Shown here: positions 1 to 10,039 of the stretch, one piece after another | Layout of the letters: the number at the start of each line of letters is the position of its first letter | Numbering within the stretch: the first letter of the stretch is position 1 | The notes under the pieces: generated by a model | Seen by the model: the letters and a program-made list of their open reading frames with translations, nothing else | The model's database searches: none | What the model was told of the DNA's origin: nothing | Program-made: the position numbers and the translations under genes | Origin: Flectonema sp. DT1601 | Taxonomy: Eukaryota > Euglenozoa > Diplonemea > Diplonemida > Diplonemidae | DNA length: 64,000 nucleotides | Direction of reading: 5' to 3' | NCBI GenBank assembly: GCA_964019425.1 | Contig: OZ025785.1 | Coordinates: 1,015,501 to 1,079,500 of the forward strand

Positions 1-58
1 TGGATAGCGCGTTGGACTTCGAATCCAAAGGTTGCGGGTTCGAGTCCCGCACGGGGTT
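1..58 (+). tRNA. tRNA-Arg (TCG), 3' part
   Basis: The window opens inside a tRNA. The anticodon stem TTGGA/TCCAA (12-16, 24-28) encloses the loop CTTCGAA with anticodon TCG (19-21), which reads arginine CGA. The T arm is GCGGG-TTCGAGT-CCCGC (34-50), a good internal B box. The 3' acceptor strand ACGGGGT follows, then a T-rich tract that can end RNA polymerase III transcription. The acceptor 5' strand and most of the D arm lie outside the window, so folding of the whole molecule cannot be checked here. Confidence 0.9.
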
Positions 59-887
59 TCTTTTTAAGGTGTATCACCTGTCATGTGACATTTGTATCTG
101 TGGAAACAAATTAGAAATTAGATAAGTAACAAGCAAATAGAAAGTTTTTGAAAGGGTCTTGCAGGCTGGACACAATGAAGAAACAAGGTGCCTTCGAGTG
201 TTCTGGACCACAACACTGATTCTTCTGACATTTACAATACAAAAAAGCTAATTTTACTAGACAGCACATTTCAGAAAAAAAAAGAAAGGGTTACAGAGTT
301 GTGAAACCAAGCAAATCACATTTGATACCGGCAGGAATCAAACTGGGCACGCAAAAAGTGACGTAGCATATGTTCGTTTTTTCTTTTTCCTTTATTATTA
401 TTCAAGTACTTCCTCAGCCTTGTTTTTAAAACAAGGCTGCAGGAAAGAAGGGGAAACTCAATTCCTCACAAAAATTGCATAAATCTTGTGAGCTTTCGAA
501 AGTTCTGTTGTGGTAGCAAACTTTGTGGAAATAGATAAAAAAGAGACTGGGAAGACTTAACCTATTACATAACGAAGAAAACTAAAAGAGAAAGGGGGAA
601 GATGATGAAGGTTTGAAAAAACTGCAAGAATGCAAAATACTGATGAAAATAACATTGACCGACTGTTTAACACAATAGATGTTGTTGTTAGATCTGCAGA
701 CAAACATAAATACAACACAAGTACATGAACGATAAGGTTTGACTCCAACGCAGCACAGCAAAGACAGCAGGAAAATTCAAGATTATCAGTACCCTGGATA
801 CTGATAGTGCGGGTAGGTAGGAGACCTGTTTGTTGTTTGAATATTTTATTTTGCATCAAACAATGTCGCAGTGTGAACAAGGCAATT
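59..887. other. Intergenic / 3' flank of the SAM-WW gene
   Basis: No convincing coding sequence is seen here. The short open frames lack recognisable domains. Minus-strand AATAAA-like signals (read as TTTATT on the plus strand, near 846 and 391) could serve as polyadenylation signals for the gene ending at 888. Confidence 0.5.
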
Positions 888-2813
888 TTAACAACAGCAA
901 GTTACATACATCTCTCGATAAGTTGGTGATTGCGGACGTCTTCCATTCGATCGACCCCGTCTTGGAGGGGAGGGGCGAGTCCAGGTTGTTTGATTTGTTA
1001 ACGTGTTATAGTAATAGGGAACACCCTGTGCAGTGTAAAAGGTTTGGAGGTGCGAAGTTGCCGGAGGTGGTGACGTCCGACCACGACGCTCATCAGCTTT
1101 AATGTCAGAGAGACGTTGGAGTAGAAGATCTCGTCGGGAAGATGGAGGAGGAGAGTGAACACGAGAGTCATTTCTAACTCTGGATTTCCATCTGCATATT
1201 TCTTGGAAGTCAAATGCTTTGGCATCCTCCCAACGAGATTCCCATTCTGATGGATTTCCAGCCCTATCAAGCAAACGAACTTCTTCCCATTTCCTCTCTA
1301 ATTCCTTTTCCCTTCGGAGAGCTCGTTCATCTTCGTACTTCATCTGACTCATCAGTTGCTCAAGGTCGTTTCTCTCTGTCTGATGCTGATAATCCATTCC
1401 TCTAATCCAGTCATGTGATGGTGGAGGATGATGAACATCCTGAAAAACTTGATGGTCTCCATGATGCTCACTGAAATTCTGCACCCGGTCTGGCCTACCT
1501 TTCATGCGTTCTATTTCAACCATTATTCTTTTCTTTGCTCCCAGTGACTGTACACCTATTTCAGCCAACTCAGCCTCAGTAAGGCTGACAAGTGTCTCCA
1601 TATCAATATCAGATGACAAGAATCTCTGAGTGTACTTTTGCAATCCAATTCTAGACAGAAAGTCAGCAACCTGTTGACCAGTTGCATCCAACCGACTGCG
1701 AGGGATGGTTCCCTCATCAGATGGAGATGAACCATGTTGTGGGGTGCTTTTCCCAAGTCTCGGGTTTTCGATCGATTCGATCAATCCTGCCACCTCAAGC
1801 ATATTCCTGGCAGCTGGACTATTTTTGTTACTCTTCGCCCACTTAGCAACAGGACTTCTGCTTCGCTCACGACCAAGTCCCCTGTAGTACTCTCTTTCAT
1901 CCGATGGCTTCATTGACAACTCTGTCATGATTGCTCCGAGTACTCCGCCAACACCGTCACTCTCTCCACGTTTCTTCATTCCAAGCTCTTTAATTTCCTC
2001 GATGAATGCCTCCACCGCACTTCCTTGGTTGTCATCACCGTCTTCGACTTTTGTTTTGCTGTTTGGCGGAAGGGGTTGGTGAGGAGACTTCTCAGGTTCC
2101 TTTTCCTTGATTGCTGGTGTTGGTAATGGAGCTACAGTGTGTGGTTGTGTTGGGGCGGCAGTTTTTACCTGTGGCTCTGATGAGGGAGGCGCAGGAGGCG
2201 GCTGGGCAACGTCTTGAACTGTAGCAGCAGCAGCGGGAGCAGCCGGCGGTATCGGGGCAACTGATACTGGTTGTTGGACTTCTGCTGGTGGTGGAATAGC
2301 AATAGCAGGGGTTGGTGGAGCCGGTGGACTAGCTGCTGGAGGAGGGGGGGGGGCAACAGCAGGAGCTGGCGGAGGAGCAACAGCAGGAGTTGGCGGAGGA
2401 GCAACAGCAGGAACAGCAGGAGTTGGCGGAGCCGGTGGCGGATCAGCCGCTGGAGGAGGCGGCTCCGCAGGCGCTGCAGGTGCCGCTGGCGTTGGTGGCT
2501 TCGCTGCCTTGACTTCCTCAGGTGCGTTTGGCGGAGCCCCTCTCTTCTTTACATAAATAAAATCATCTGCAGAAACATTTTGTTTATTAAATGCAATTTT
2601 AGGATTTAACTTTTCTGTCAGCACCAACAGCTTTGGGTTTTTTGCCCTTTTTGCAGCCTTCTGATCAGCAACTAGCCAAAGATCATGTCTTGCTATCCCA
2701 GACTTTGTCCCAATTGATTTCGTAAACCGCGAAATTGGGTCCCCCAAAGTGACGCTCAAGAAGGCCTTGTCCTTCTCTGCCTTTGTGTCGGTGAGCAGTT
2801 TTATCACAACCAT
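888..2813 (-). CDS. SAM and WW domain protein with a long proline/alanine-rich region
   Basis: This is a single long frame of 641 residues when started at the Met at 2811-2813 (protein begins MVVIKLLTD). I chose that start because a splice acceptor (TTGTTCTTCAG on the minus strand) lies just upstream, so the open frame further 5' is probably intron and 5'UTR. Residues 1-95 form a compact lysine-rich domain I cannot name. Residues about 95-250 are low-complexity Pro/Ala repeats (APPPAP and similar). A SAM domain spans about 372-437 (VADFLSRIGLQKYTQRF to KKRIMVEIERMKG). A WW-like domain near 586-615 contains YYYNTLTNQTTWTRP; its first tryptophan is replaced by an aromatic residue, which may weaken proline binding. 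SAM and WW domains usually mediate protein interaction, so a scaffold or adaptor role is inferred. It is the last of three head-to-tail minus-strand genes. No named orthologue is recognised. Confidence 0.8.
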   Translation of the reverse strand: MVVIKLLTDTKAEKDKAFLSVTLGDPISRFTKSIGTKSGIARHDLWLVADQKAAKRAKNPKLLVLTEKLNPKIAFNKQNVSADDFIYVKKRGAPPNAPEEVKAAKPPTPAAPAAPAEPPPPAADPPPAPPTPAVPAVAPPPTPAVAPPPAPAVAPPPPPAASPPAPPTPAIAIPPPAEVQQPVSVAPIPPAAPAAAATVQDVAQPPPAPPSSEPQVKTAAPTQPHTVAPLPTPAIKEKEPEKSPHQPLPPNSKTKVEDGDDNQGSAVEAFIEEIKELGMKKRGESDGVGGVLGAIMTELSMKPSDEREYYRGLGRERSRSPVAKWAKSNKNSPAARNMLEVAGLIESIENPRLGKSTPQHGSSPSDEGTIPRSRLDATGQQVADFLSRIGLQKYTQRFLSSDIDMETLVSLTEAELAEIGVQSLGAKKRIMVEIERMKGRPDRVQNFSEHHGDHQVFQDVHHPPPSHDWIRGMDYQHQTERNDLEQLMSQMKYEDERALRREKELERKWEEVRLLDRAGNPSEWESRWEDAKAFDFQEICRWKSRVRNDSRVHSPPPSSRRDLLLQRLSDIKADERRGRTSPPPATSHLQTFYTAQGVPYYYNTLTNQTTWTRPSPPRRGRSNGRRPQSPTYREMYVTCCC

Positions 2814-2829
2814 GTTGAAAGATACCTTC

Positions 2830-2963
2830 CTGAAGAACAAAGCTGAGATTTGGTGTTATTAGTTTTAATTCTACGAAACACAATACTATTTGTACCAATA
2901 ATAAAATCTTTGTCGGCCGTGGTAAAGTAAATCTGCATGCAAACTTGTAAGATTTGGTTTTAC
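2830..2963 (-). other. Probable 5'UTR intron of the SAM-WW gene
   Basis: On the minus strand a donor-like CT|GTAAAA near 2963 and a pyrimidine-rich acceptor TTGTTCTTCAG ending at 2830 bracket 134 bases just upstream of the chosen start codon. This is inferred from splice-site consensus alone; transcript reads would settle it. Confidence 0.4.
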
Positions 2964-3167
2964 AGAGTCCACTACTCGCAACAGACACAGATCAATATTA
3001 GTAGGGTCTTTAATAATTTCACTAAACAATAACAAAGTACAATACAATGCAAACGGGTTGCAAAGAGCAGAAACATATTGGATTTAGTGGTAAAGGCAAG
3101 ACTTACCAGTCACCAATAATCAAATACTTAAACAAAAAACTATGTCACTGCAGGTGACGTTCAGCAA

Positions 3168-4349
3168 TTAAGTGTCAGTTCTGATGATCAGCTCAACTCC
3201 GGCAGGGGAATAGATTGCAAATCGCCAACCATCACCACCAATGGTTGGGATCTCCGCCGTGTGGAGTGGAACTTGTCTCCAGGATGCGGAATCTTGTTGA
3301 TGTGAATTAAATATTTTCAACTGCCCAGGTTGCCCAGGTACAGACCAAGAAGCTAACATCATCAATGTGAAATCAACGCACCCCATCAACGGAACAGAAA
3401 ATTTTGACCTGTCAGAGGTATCACAACGAAATCCAATCCCATTTCTTGAATCTCCTGTAAGACATTCTGGTGGAGATCCGTTTATTAAGCCACACTCTAA
3501 TTCGAGTCCTGATTGAATTCCAATTATGTCTATTTCGATGCATTCGCCCCCTGTGATAATCTCATCTGTGTAGACAGGCACTAAAAGACTGTCACCCACC
3601 TTAGGAATTGCCTTCTTGTTGTAGCTGCTGAGAAAACACGAAGACATGTCATTCCATGACCAAGACACATTCCTCTGTGCCGATTTTGGTCGGACACCAG
3701 ATAATGTTGGTAATTCCATAACTAGCGAAAAGTCATCAGGTCTCCCATGAATGTAATGATCAGCAGGTACTAATACAGGTGTTTCAACAGTGTTTGGTAA
3801 ACAAAAAGACCTCGGACTCACCGACCCTGGTAGAACCGCAGGCGAATTTTGCTGCAAGACATATTTTGTTAGTCCATAGTACTCTATCTCTGATAAGAGA
3901 AGTCGTTCTTCAACTTCTGTTGTTGGAGGAGTGTGCCATTTTCCAGTCCGTAACCAGTTTAAAATTGACAGAAACGGCTTCGCAGGTCTGTCAATAAATA
4001 TTTTACCCAAAGAATCAGTCGTGAGAGGAAACTTCCCACTGAACATTGCCGATAAGAAGGTCTGATCGTATTTTGTAAGAGTGCTTCGGAGAGTAGCGGT
4101 AGTCTCGCCGCCAATATTCAGTTCGATAACTTCTTCTAACTTAGGGATCTTTTCAGCCATAATGTCATCAGCTGCTTTATTTCTCTCTAATGCTGTTTCC
4201 CTCTTCCGAAGTTCTGCGTGCCTTTTGTTCAATTCCTCCTCACGCAGGTCGAGCTGCTGTTCTCTTGTTACTAATACCTTGTTGCTTTGGCGAACCTGAG
4301 ACATTATTTCCTCAAGACTTGTGAGCCCCGTTTCGATGTCAAATGACAT
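3168..4349 (-). CDS. BTB/T1 (KCTD-like) protein with N-terminal coiled coil
   Basis: An intronless 393-residue protein. Residues 15-65 are a charged heptad-like coiled coil (REEELNKRHAELRKRETALE). Residues about 72-165 match the BTB/T1 fold of KCTD proteins: VIELNIGGETTATLRSTLTK at the start, then FLSILNWLRTGKW and the helix LLLSEIEYYGL. KCTD-type proteins commonly form pentamers and often serve as CUL3 ubiquitin-ligase adaptors, but whether this one binds CUL3 is not visible. The C-terminal part (about 240-393) is a beta-rich region (SWSWNDMSSCF; WRFAIYSPAGVELIIRT) that I cannot assign. The start MSFDIETG precedes the coiled coil directly and is plausible. It lies 298 bases from the upstream UPF0415 gene on the same strand. 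Confidence 0.85.
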   Translation of the reverse strand: MSFDIETGLTSLEEIMSQVRQSNKVLVTREQQLDLREEELNKRHAELRKRETALERNKAADDIMAEKIPKLEEVIELNIGGETTATLRSTLTKYDQTFLSAMFSGKFPLTTDSLGKIFIDRPAKPFLSILNWLRTGKWHTPPTTEVEERLLLSEIEYYGLTKYVLQQNSPAVLPGSVSPRSFCLPNTVETPVLVPADHYIHGRPDDFSLVMELPTLSGVRPKSAQRNVSWSWNDMSSCFLSSYNKKAIPKVGDSLLVPVYTDEIITGGECIEIDIIGIQSGLELECGLINGSPPECLTGDSRNGIGFRCDTSDRSKFSVPLMGCVDFTLMMLASWSVPGQPGQLKIFNSHQQDSASWRQVPLHTAEIPTIGGDGWRFAIYSPAGVELIIRTDT

Positions 4350-4647
4350 TTTTTAAGTTAAATCAAAAACTGATTAGGGTTGAAATAATTTAAATACTTA
4401 ACAATTGCATTATTATTAGGAAATACAACTGTTGCTTCAATTGCTTCAATTGCTTCAAGGAAAACAAGGTATGGTGAAAAACTGGACAGGGGAAGGGTTT
4501 GATAATTTAACTCTTTTGCGAATATAGTTGAATATAATAACCTGCAGGAAGGTAGTTAACACTTATTTAAGATTACTAACCGCAAATATGAGATAGCACA
4601 AAAATGAAACAAATGTAATGACAAATAAAATTTGAAGAATAAAAATA

Positions 4648-5901
4648 TCAATTCGAATCATCTTCTGCAATCAGCACCCCGCCAGCTACCCGTTTTTGTT
4701 CAGCAAGAGCTCTGGCACCGTGGATGAAAACCGGGAATGACACACCGCGATCGGAAGCAGCCTGGACAAATTGAATATTTGCTGTTATTGTAACAGCCTT
4801 GTGAGTATCTCCAGTACCAAATATTATTACCTGGCGAGGTTTGATTCTATTAGATGGTGGTAGGGATAAGAACCTTTGACTAGGTGAGTCAGGTACAACT
4901 TCAATCTGCTCCAGGAGTTTCGATGCACGTGAGCACTCCCCCTTCCCAGCAACAGTCGCGCAGATCTTAAGAAAATTATCAACTGCGGTCTGACATGAAA
5001 TCACTCTCTTCCCAGCTAGGAAGTCATCGAGAATTGGTTTTAAAGGCTTCTGACGATCCTCAACTGCCTGAGCATTCAAAACAGGATGACTCGGAAATTC
5101 ATAAATCCCTTCGCTGTTTGTCAAATCCGATACAAGTGCAAACAATGCCGTTATATCTAAATTTGCAGCTGGTTGGTAGTCTTCTTCACTGTCGCTGAAA
5201 GACATGCCATCTCCTAATTCTTCAGCAAGTTGCCGTTGTGTAATTTCACTGCAACACTCATCAATTGATTGCGGAGTCACACCTTGTTCTGATATCTCCA
5301 TTGAAACATCTGCTGGAATTGGATTTGTAAACACGAGGTAGCAAGACGGAGTACCATACTGATGTGGATGATCATTCGCAATGGATACCATTTCTTGTGC
5401 GAGTTCGCCAACTGACTTGTCGGAGTGACGCCCGCGCCCTTTTGATGAGTCTTCGATATTACGAGAAGACATGCTCTTTATTTTTATCCATTTGCCACCA
5501 CCCTCAGTAACAATACTAATATCAGATGTCATGTGCTTTGTGTTTGTTGTGAAGGTTTGACCAACAGCCGTGACTTGAGTCATGTCTTCACATTGTAAAA
5601 TTTTTAATATGCCACCATACACTCCGAGGTTGCTGCTCCAAACTCGCCCAGCAGTCATCTCAACACTTCCGCTCAGCATTTTATCCAAAAAACCTTTTTC
5701 AGTTTCAACCTTCTTTCTTAACCTGATAATTCCTTCCAGTGCTGTTGAGTTGTTGTGTAGCTCTCGAAGTCCATTCCGCTGTGGTCGTGTTCCCTCTTCA
5801 ATCGAGTTACCGATATCTTGTAATCCTTTTATTATTCGCGCTGCTTCTAATACCAGCTCGCGAGTCTTATCTGGAAGGCAAGTACGTGTTTCGATATCCA
5901 T
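4648..5901 (-). CDS. UPF0415 / DUF1308 family protein (C7orf25-like)
   Basis: An intronless 417-residue protein, close to the length of vertebrate C7orf25 (about 420). Family resemblance is seen in an N-terminal helical region (about 10-80), the segment GVYGGILKILQ (about 93), a central DISIVTEGGGKWIKIKSMSS followed by GRGRHSDKSVGELAQ, then YGTPSCYLVFTNPIP, and a C-terminal domain starting near residue 245 with ALFALVSDLTN. The C-terminal half resembles the PIN-like/DUF1308 region shared with plant and fungal homologues. The molecular role of the family is not established, so I give none. It is the first of three minus-strand genes with gaps of about 300 bases between frames, which could be compact separate genes; co-transcription is not shown. 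Confidence 0.85.
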   Translation of the reverse strand: MDIETRTCLPDKTRELVLEAARIIKGLQDIGNSIEEGTRPQRNGLRELHNNSTALEGIIRLRKKVETEKGFLDKMLSGSVEMTAGRVWSSNLGVYGGILKILQCEDMTQVTAVGQTFTTNTKHMTSDISIVTEGGGKWIKIKSMSSRNIEDSSKGRGRHSDKSVGELAQEMVSIANDHPHQYGTPSCYLVFTNPIPADVSMEISEQGVTPQSIDECCSEITQRQLAEELGDGMSFSDSEEDYQPAANLDITALFALVSDLTNSEGIYEFPSHPVLNAQAVEDRQKPLKPILDDFLAGKRVISCQTAVDNFLKICATVAGKGECSRASKLLEQIEVVPDSPSQRFLSLPPSNRIKPRQVIIFGTGDTHKAVTITANIQFVQAASDRGVSFPVFIHGARALAEQKRVAGGVLIAEDDSN

Positions 5902-7214
5902 TTAAATATTCCGCATGCTTGAAGATTTGAAATACTACGCAGGGAAATTTTCGTATTTTTGTTTATGTAATCACTGAATCCATAACTTTTAAAGGAAACG
6001 ATCCTATCCTCACAAAGATATTGATTGAACACTGAAAAAAATTAAGAGTTAGTATTATTAATTTTAGTATAGATAAAAAAAATAGAGATAAGCTAACGAA
6101 AAGTATTCATTTCTGCAGTTTCCTAACATCCAGGGTAATAGAATTTGTAGTTTCAGGCCTTAATCTTATACTACCTTGTCCCTTTTTAGGCCTTCAATCA
6201 GTAAGTTCTAAGAGACGTCATTTTATGTTGAAGTTGCTATCGTTCTAAGATAAAAATCCATCGGAGCTCGTCAGGATAGGGCTAGCAATGTTCATTTGCT
6301 TTTTGTTCAACTTAAACTTACATCTTCGACGTCTGCTTGTTTCACTATTACAGCCGAGTCATCCATTTTGCATTTAATTTTATCTTCGCATACCATCAAT
6401 AGTCTTAGAATACACAGGTACCATTGCAACATCTGTATCAGACTGAGCATTTGTCAATATCATATGGAAACTAAAATCTGTAGTTCGGTACATCTCGTCA
6501 AATGATCGAAAGGGAGTCTTTGATTTTTTTGTCTTTAAGAGATCACGCACCAATAACTCCACCATCGTTATCCAAGATACCTATCCAGTGCCTCACGACA
6601 GTGCCATCTGCTCAACTCTTTTTTGCTGTGAATGCAGTACGTCCTGCATTTCCATACTTGTGCAAAAAGCTAAAAGCTAAAGCTAAGCTTTTTTTAGCTT
6701 TTTTTTGAATTTTTTTTTTTTTAAATTTTGGCATGTTTCTGTACTTTTTTGATATTTTTTTTGGTTTTGTGAGGAAAAAAAGTGTGGGGGAAAAAAAAAA
6801 ACACCAACTATAATATTTCCAGTATCCACCACTACAGGTTTTTGTGTGTTTTTTGGCTCATTTAAGCTGTTAAGTGACGTGATTTTTCGATATTTGCGCA
6901 ACCTGGTATCTACAAAGATAACATTTCATAATTCAACTATGTGTACTGTTGGGAGAGAAATATGTTTTTTTTTTTGATATGACAGGCAAATTATTACTTA
7001 TTACAATCAACACTGAGTATGATTTTTCGCCATACTTGCCTTAACACACATTTTCCCTACCTGGATTAAAAAAATGTCACTAAAAGGAGGAGATATCCAT
7101 AAATTCACTAAATAATTATACCACAGAAGTAGTAAAATACAAGCTAGAAAGACATGTGATATCAGTTATTAGAAGAGGGTAGAAAGGAATTATTAAACTT
7201 GGGAAAGTTCGTCT
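5902..7214. other. Intergenic, AT-rich, no clear gene
   Basis: The sequence is A/T-run rich, with poly-T near 6700-6725 and 6966. A minus-strand frame at 6380-6565 (LLKTKKSKTPFRSFDEMYRTTDF) reads somewhat like an exon but has no recognised domain and no convincing splice pair. The promoter of the UPF0415 gene should lie just right of 5901; no motif stands out. Confidence 0.35.
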
Positions 7215-7364
7215 TTAACCCTCTTCACAGCAGGGCCTTCTGCTTGTCTTCTTCCTTATTGGGTCAGCAGCACACACTTTAAACATGTTGCACGCTACTT
7301 GCAGCATAGCATCAACATGTCTGTGAACCATTCTTCTCTCAACCTCTCCCGTACAAAGTCCAAC
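7215..7364 (-). CDS. Exon-like coding piece beside the MULE (possible captured terminal exon)
   Basis: Read on the minus strand, an acceptor (ATTTGTTTTTCAG) is followed directly by 49 codons and a stop, beginning VGLCTGEVERRMVHRHVDAM and ending TSRRPCCEEG. The first bases of this exon together with its acceptor (TTTTTTCAG then GTTGGACTTTGTAC) reappear in tandem in the non-autonomous MULE at 56331-57166. That suggests the segment belongs to, or was captured by, the MULE family. The full product is not recognised. It could instead be a real host exon that the transposon sits next to. Confidence 0.35.
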   Translation of the reverse strand, partial: VGLCTGEVERRMVHRHVDAMLQVACNMFKVCAADPIRKKTSRRPCCEEG

Positions 7365-7512
7365 CTGAAAAACAAATTTGCTACTAATGGATGATTAAGC
7401 TGGGAAGAGTGCAAGCCCCCCCCCAACCCCCCCTAAGGGGGGGGGAGCCACTAATAAAAGCCAACCTCTCCCGTACAAAGTCTGCCTATCCCGTAGAAAG
7501 TCCAACTTCAAT
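7341..7512. repeat. G/C-run repeat internal to the MULE family
   Basis: Long C and G runs (7407-7450) lie between near-copies of a GTACAAAGTC-containing motif (7350, 7475, with a diverged copy near 7493). The same arrangement, amplified in tandem and in opposite orientation, fills the non-autonomous element at 56331-57166. Confidence 0.65.
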
Positions 7513-7619
7513 CCTGACCAACATCCTTTTTTTTTCACCCTGAAAAGCTAAGTAAAAAGTCAAGGACAAGTTAGATAAGGATGACACTCAATCAAGGACA
7601 CTCAAATTAATTAACTAAA

Positions 7620-9369
7620 TTATTCCACTTTAGGTCTTTTTATTTCACTACTTTCTGGTTTTACTTTTCGAGGTCGCTTACATCCTCTGCTGTTATGGCC
7701 TTTGGTGTTGCAATTGCTGCATGTCACTGTTGACGTTTCACTCTTTTTCCTGATGCGGAGATGCGGACGGCGACCTACGCTCGGCTTCACAACAGGAGGC
7801 AAGGTATCATCAGGGATCAGGTCTCCAAGTTCCGCAGTTTCAGGTAGCACTTGCATGCTGTAGAAACGTCTGAAACTCTCGACACGCAAGAAAGGCAGAC
7901 AGGCAGCGGGATCAGTCAAGGTGTCCAAACCAAGGTGCATTAGTACCTTCGTTGTGTGTGCACAAGGAAGGTTGCTCTTACGGAAGTCGTAGCAATTACA
8001 TGTCAAACAACCATCAATCAATCGAACTGTTTTGCTCGCTAGGGACTGTCGTAGCTCCCACAACCGCTTGCTCAGTTGTGTTACTTCCCACAGCGAAGCG
8101 TCTGCTGCCTGCTCCCGTATATGCTTTTCCACAGAGGGTACTGGGGATTCTGGCTGTAGAGTTGCAGCAAGCAGACCCTGTCGCTTAGCGAGCGTGTCTG
8201 TAGTCCATCTGCGGGTGTCCTGGATGAGAGTCAGCAGGCTTCCCTTGCGAGCTTCCCGAAAAATCGAATTAACGCACTCAACTGCGTTGGAGGTGTAGGT
8301 ATTAAACCTTGGAACACCTTTTGGCCAGTACGCATCTGACCACCGAGAAAGCTGTGTTTTCTTGATGTAAACGGTGGCGGTTTTACTGACAATGCTGTTC
8401 AACAGCTTCACGGCTTCCTTCTGCGACTTGGCTTTGGCTATCTGCCACATTATGGTGGAAGCGGAACCCTTTGGCAGCTGGGTGCTATTCGCAACGTTGT
8501 CAACAAGGTAGTTGAGACAGCAGGCATGGTGGAGAATTTTGTTTTCAAGGGTGGTGTCGCCTTCCAATCCCTTTTGTCTGTCTGAGAACAAGACTGCCCT
8601 CTCCAGCGACTTGCCGAAGTGAGCAGCCATCTGAGAATGGTGGTATGCCCACCCGTCCTTGTTCTCCGACACATTGCTTGTTGAGAAACACAAAGGGAAA
8701 ATGTGTCTCTCAGCATCCATCCCAACCGTGATGTACAGGGTACCACGGAATGCGCCTGACAGGTGGCAAGCGTCGCTGTGGATTATCGGAGAGAGAGTCG
8801 GAAATGCCCTACCATCCAAAAAACACCAAAACGCTCTTGTGAAGGTGCTTTGTGTCTTGACTATGTCGTATGACATTGCAGGGTTGACGGATTTCAAATT
8901 CTGCAGAAAAGCAGCTATCAACCCGAATTGATCACCCTGACTGCCAAGAACCTTCTGGCGTGTGTTCCTTAGCGCCTTGGTGATGATGTGTGTCGAGACA
9001 TCGACGGAACCGAAAGTTGTAAGATCTTTGGCAACTTCGCTCGGATAAAGCATAGGCTTTTGTCCTAACCTTCTGCTCTACCCGGTTGGCTACGAACTTG
9101 CATAACCCGTAGGTTACTTGCTTCGCTGCTCCAGGTGAACAAGTGTGCTCTTCCACATGCCACACACGACAGTTCCCTTGGTCCATCTTTGTTTTTACTG
9201 CCCACTGGCAGGCATCCACCGGACATGTAAAATTCATGTACGTCCGGTCCCTTTTTCCCCTTGCGAAACTGTGCCCACTCTGGTGGGAAATCTCCAGCAG
9301 GTGTATCTCAAACTTTTCCCTAGTGTCAAACACTTGTCCAACAGAAAGACTCTGAACAGGGACAGGCAT
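7620..9369 (-). pseudogene. MULE transposase with zinc motifs, one frameshift
   Basis: The N-terminal part (9369 down to about 9060) encodes a FLYWCH/WRKY-like zinc domain (FTCPVDACQWAVKT then VEEHTC). The remainder (9053-7620, 477 residues) has the MULE catalytic core: D94 in IIHSDACHLSG, D158 in LFSDRQKGLEG and E259 in SNAVECVNSIF. A SWIM zinc finger follows (C352xC354, then C364xH366 in NLPCAHTT), then a CCHC zinc knuckle (C445, C448, H453, C458) and a basic tail. All three catalytic acids are present. The two parts are in different frames and meet near 9055, where a single-base shift between KVRTK and MLYPSEV would explain the break; an assembly error is the alternative. The protein would cut and paste the element by binding its terminal repeats. 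Confidence 0.85.
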
Positions 9370-9501
9370 GTTAGATATTGTTGCGAGTTAAAGCGAAGGC
9401 TGTAAAGAAATGCAAAAATGATAGATTAATAAAAAAAAAAAAAATAAAAAAAAAACTGAATAAAAAAAATGCCCTCACCCAGGATCGAACTGGACGGTTT
9501 A

Positions 9502-9570
9502 CAGCCATTTTGGATTTTGTAATGAATGGTTAGTTCTGAAACTATTTGTGTAGGAAAGACCCCTTTACCC
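9502..9570. repeat. Right terminal inverted repeat of the MULE
   Basis: 69 bases running from CAGCCATTTTGG to CCCCTTTACCC. The complement occurs at 56331-56399 and a second copy in the same orientation at 57098-57166, defining a shared terminal repeat whose outer end reads GGGTAAAGGGGTCTTTCC. Confidence 0.85.
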
Positions 9571-9593
9571 TTTTTTTTATTTAACCCTTTAAG

Positions 9594-9884
9594 TTGCCCA
9601 TGACTATCCCATGTTTTCAGCCAAAAATTAAAATCCCTAAAACTATTTCCATCGAAAATGATTCAGTAGGGTCACCTATCCCAGATTTGGGTGCTCCTGA
9701 GTCTTCTTCGAGCGATGAAAAGAGTACAATAGAGCCAAGCATTTCCCCTCTGAAATGGAGCAAGAAAATCACCAAGGTAAAACGACACACGTTTCGGCGG
9801 TCCTTGCAGAACATGTCAGACCTGAAATTGATGAAGGAACTGCAGAAATTTGAACTTGTGTTCACCCTAAAGGTGATGAGATGA
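9594..9884 (+). other. Serine-rich open frame upstream of the piggyBac relic
   Basis: A 96-residue frame with an acidic/serine stretch (GAPESSSSDEKST) and a basic segment (KKITKVKRHTFRRS). piggyBac transposases often begin with an acidic serine-rich region, and a relic of that family follows on the same strand, so this may be its N-terminus. No diagnostic motif is present. Confidence 0.25.
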
Positions 9885-10039
9885 TTTCGCACTGCAGCAA
9901 CAACTAGGCACTCAATCTTAACTTAGGACTCAATATCCTCGTGAGTCTCTGTGATAAGCCAAATATCTCAGATTACAGGAACGGTATATCAGACCCAGCG
10001 TACACACCCCACTTCGCTTCCTGAGATCGGTTCCTCTAA

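Larger units (their letters stand above)
7341..9570 (-). mobile_element. MULE (MuDR superfamily) DNA transposon, left end unresolved
   Basis: The element carries a MULE transposase gene on the minus strand and ends on the right in a terminal repeat (9502-9570) that is nearly the same as both ends of the element at 56331-57166. I could not find a matching left terminal repeat, so the left boundary is a minimum; it may extend to about 7200 or be deleted. A T-run lies just outside the right end, compatible with insertion in an A/T tract. Confidence 0.7.

Noticed and set aside
2165-2609. Trp/Arg- and Leu-rich frames over the proline-rich part of the SAM-WW gene
   Set aside because: Other-frame readings of the same GC-rich repeat.
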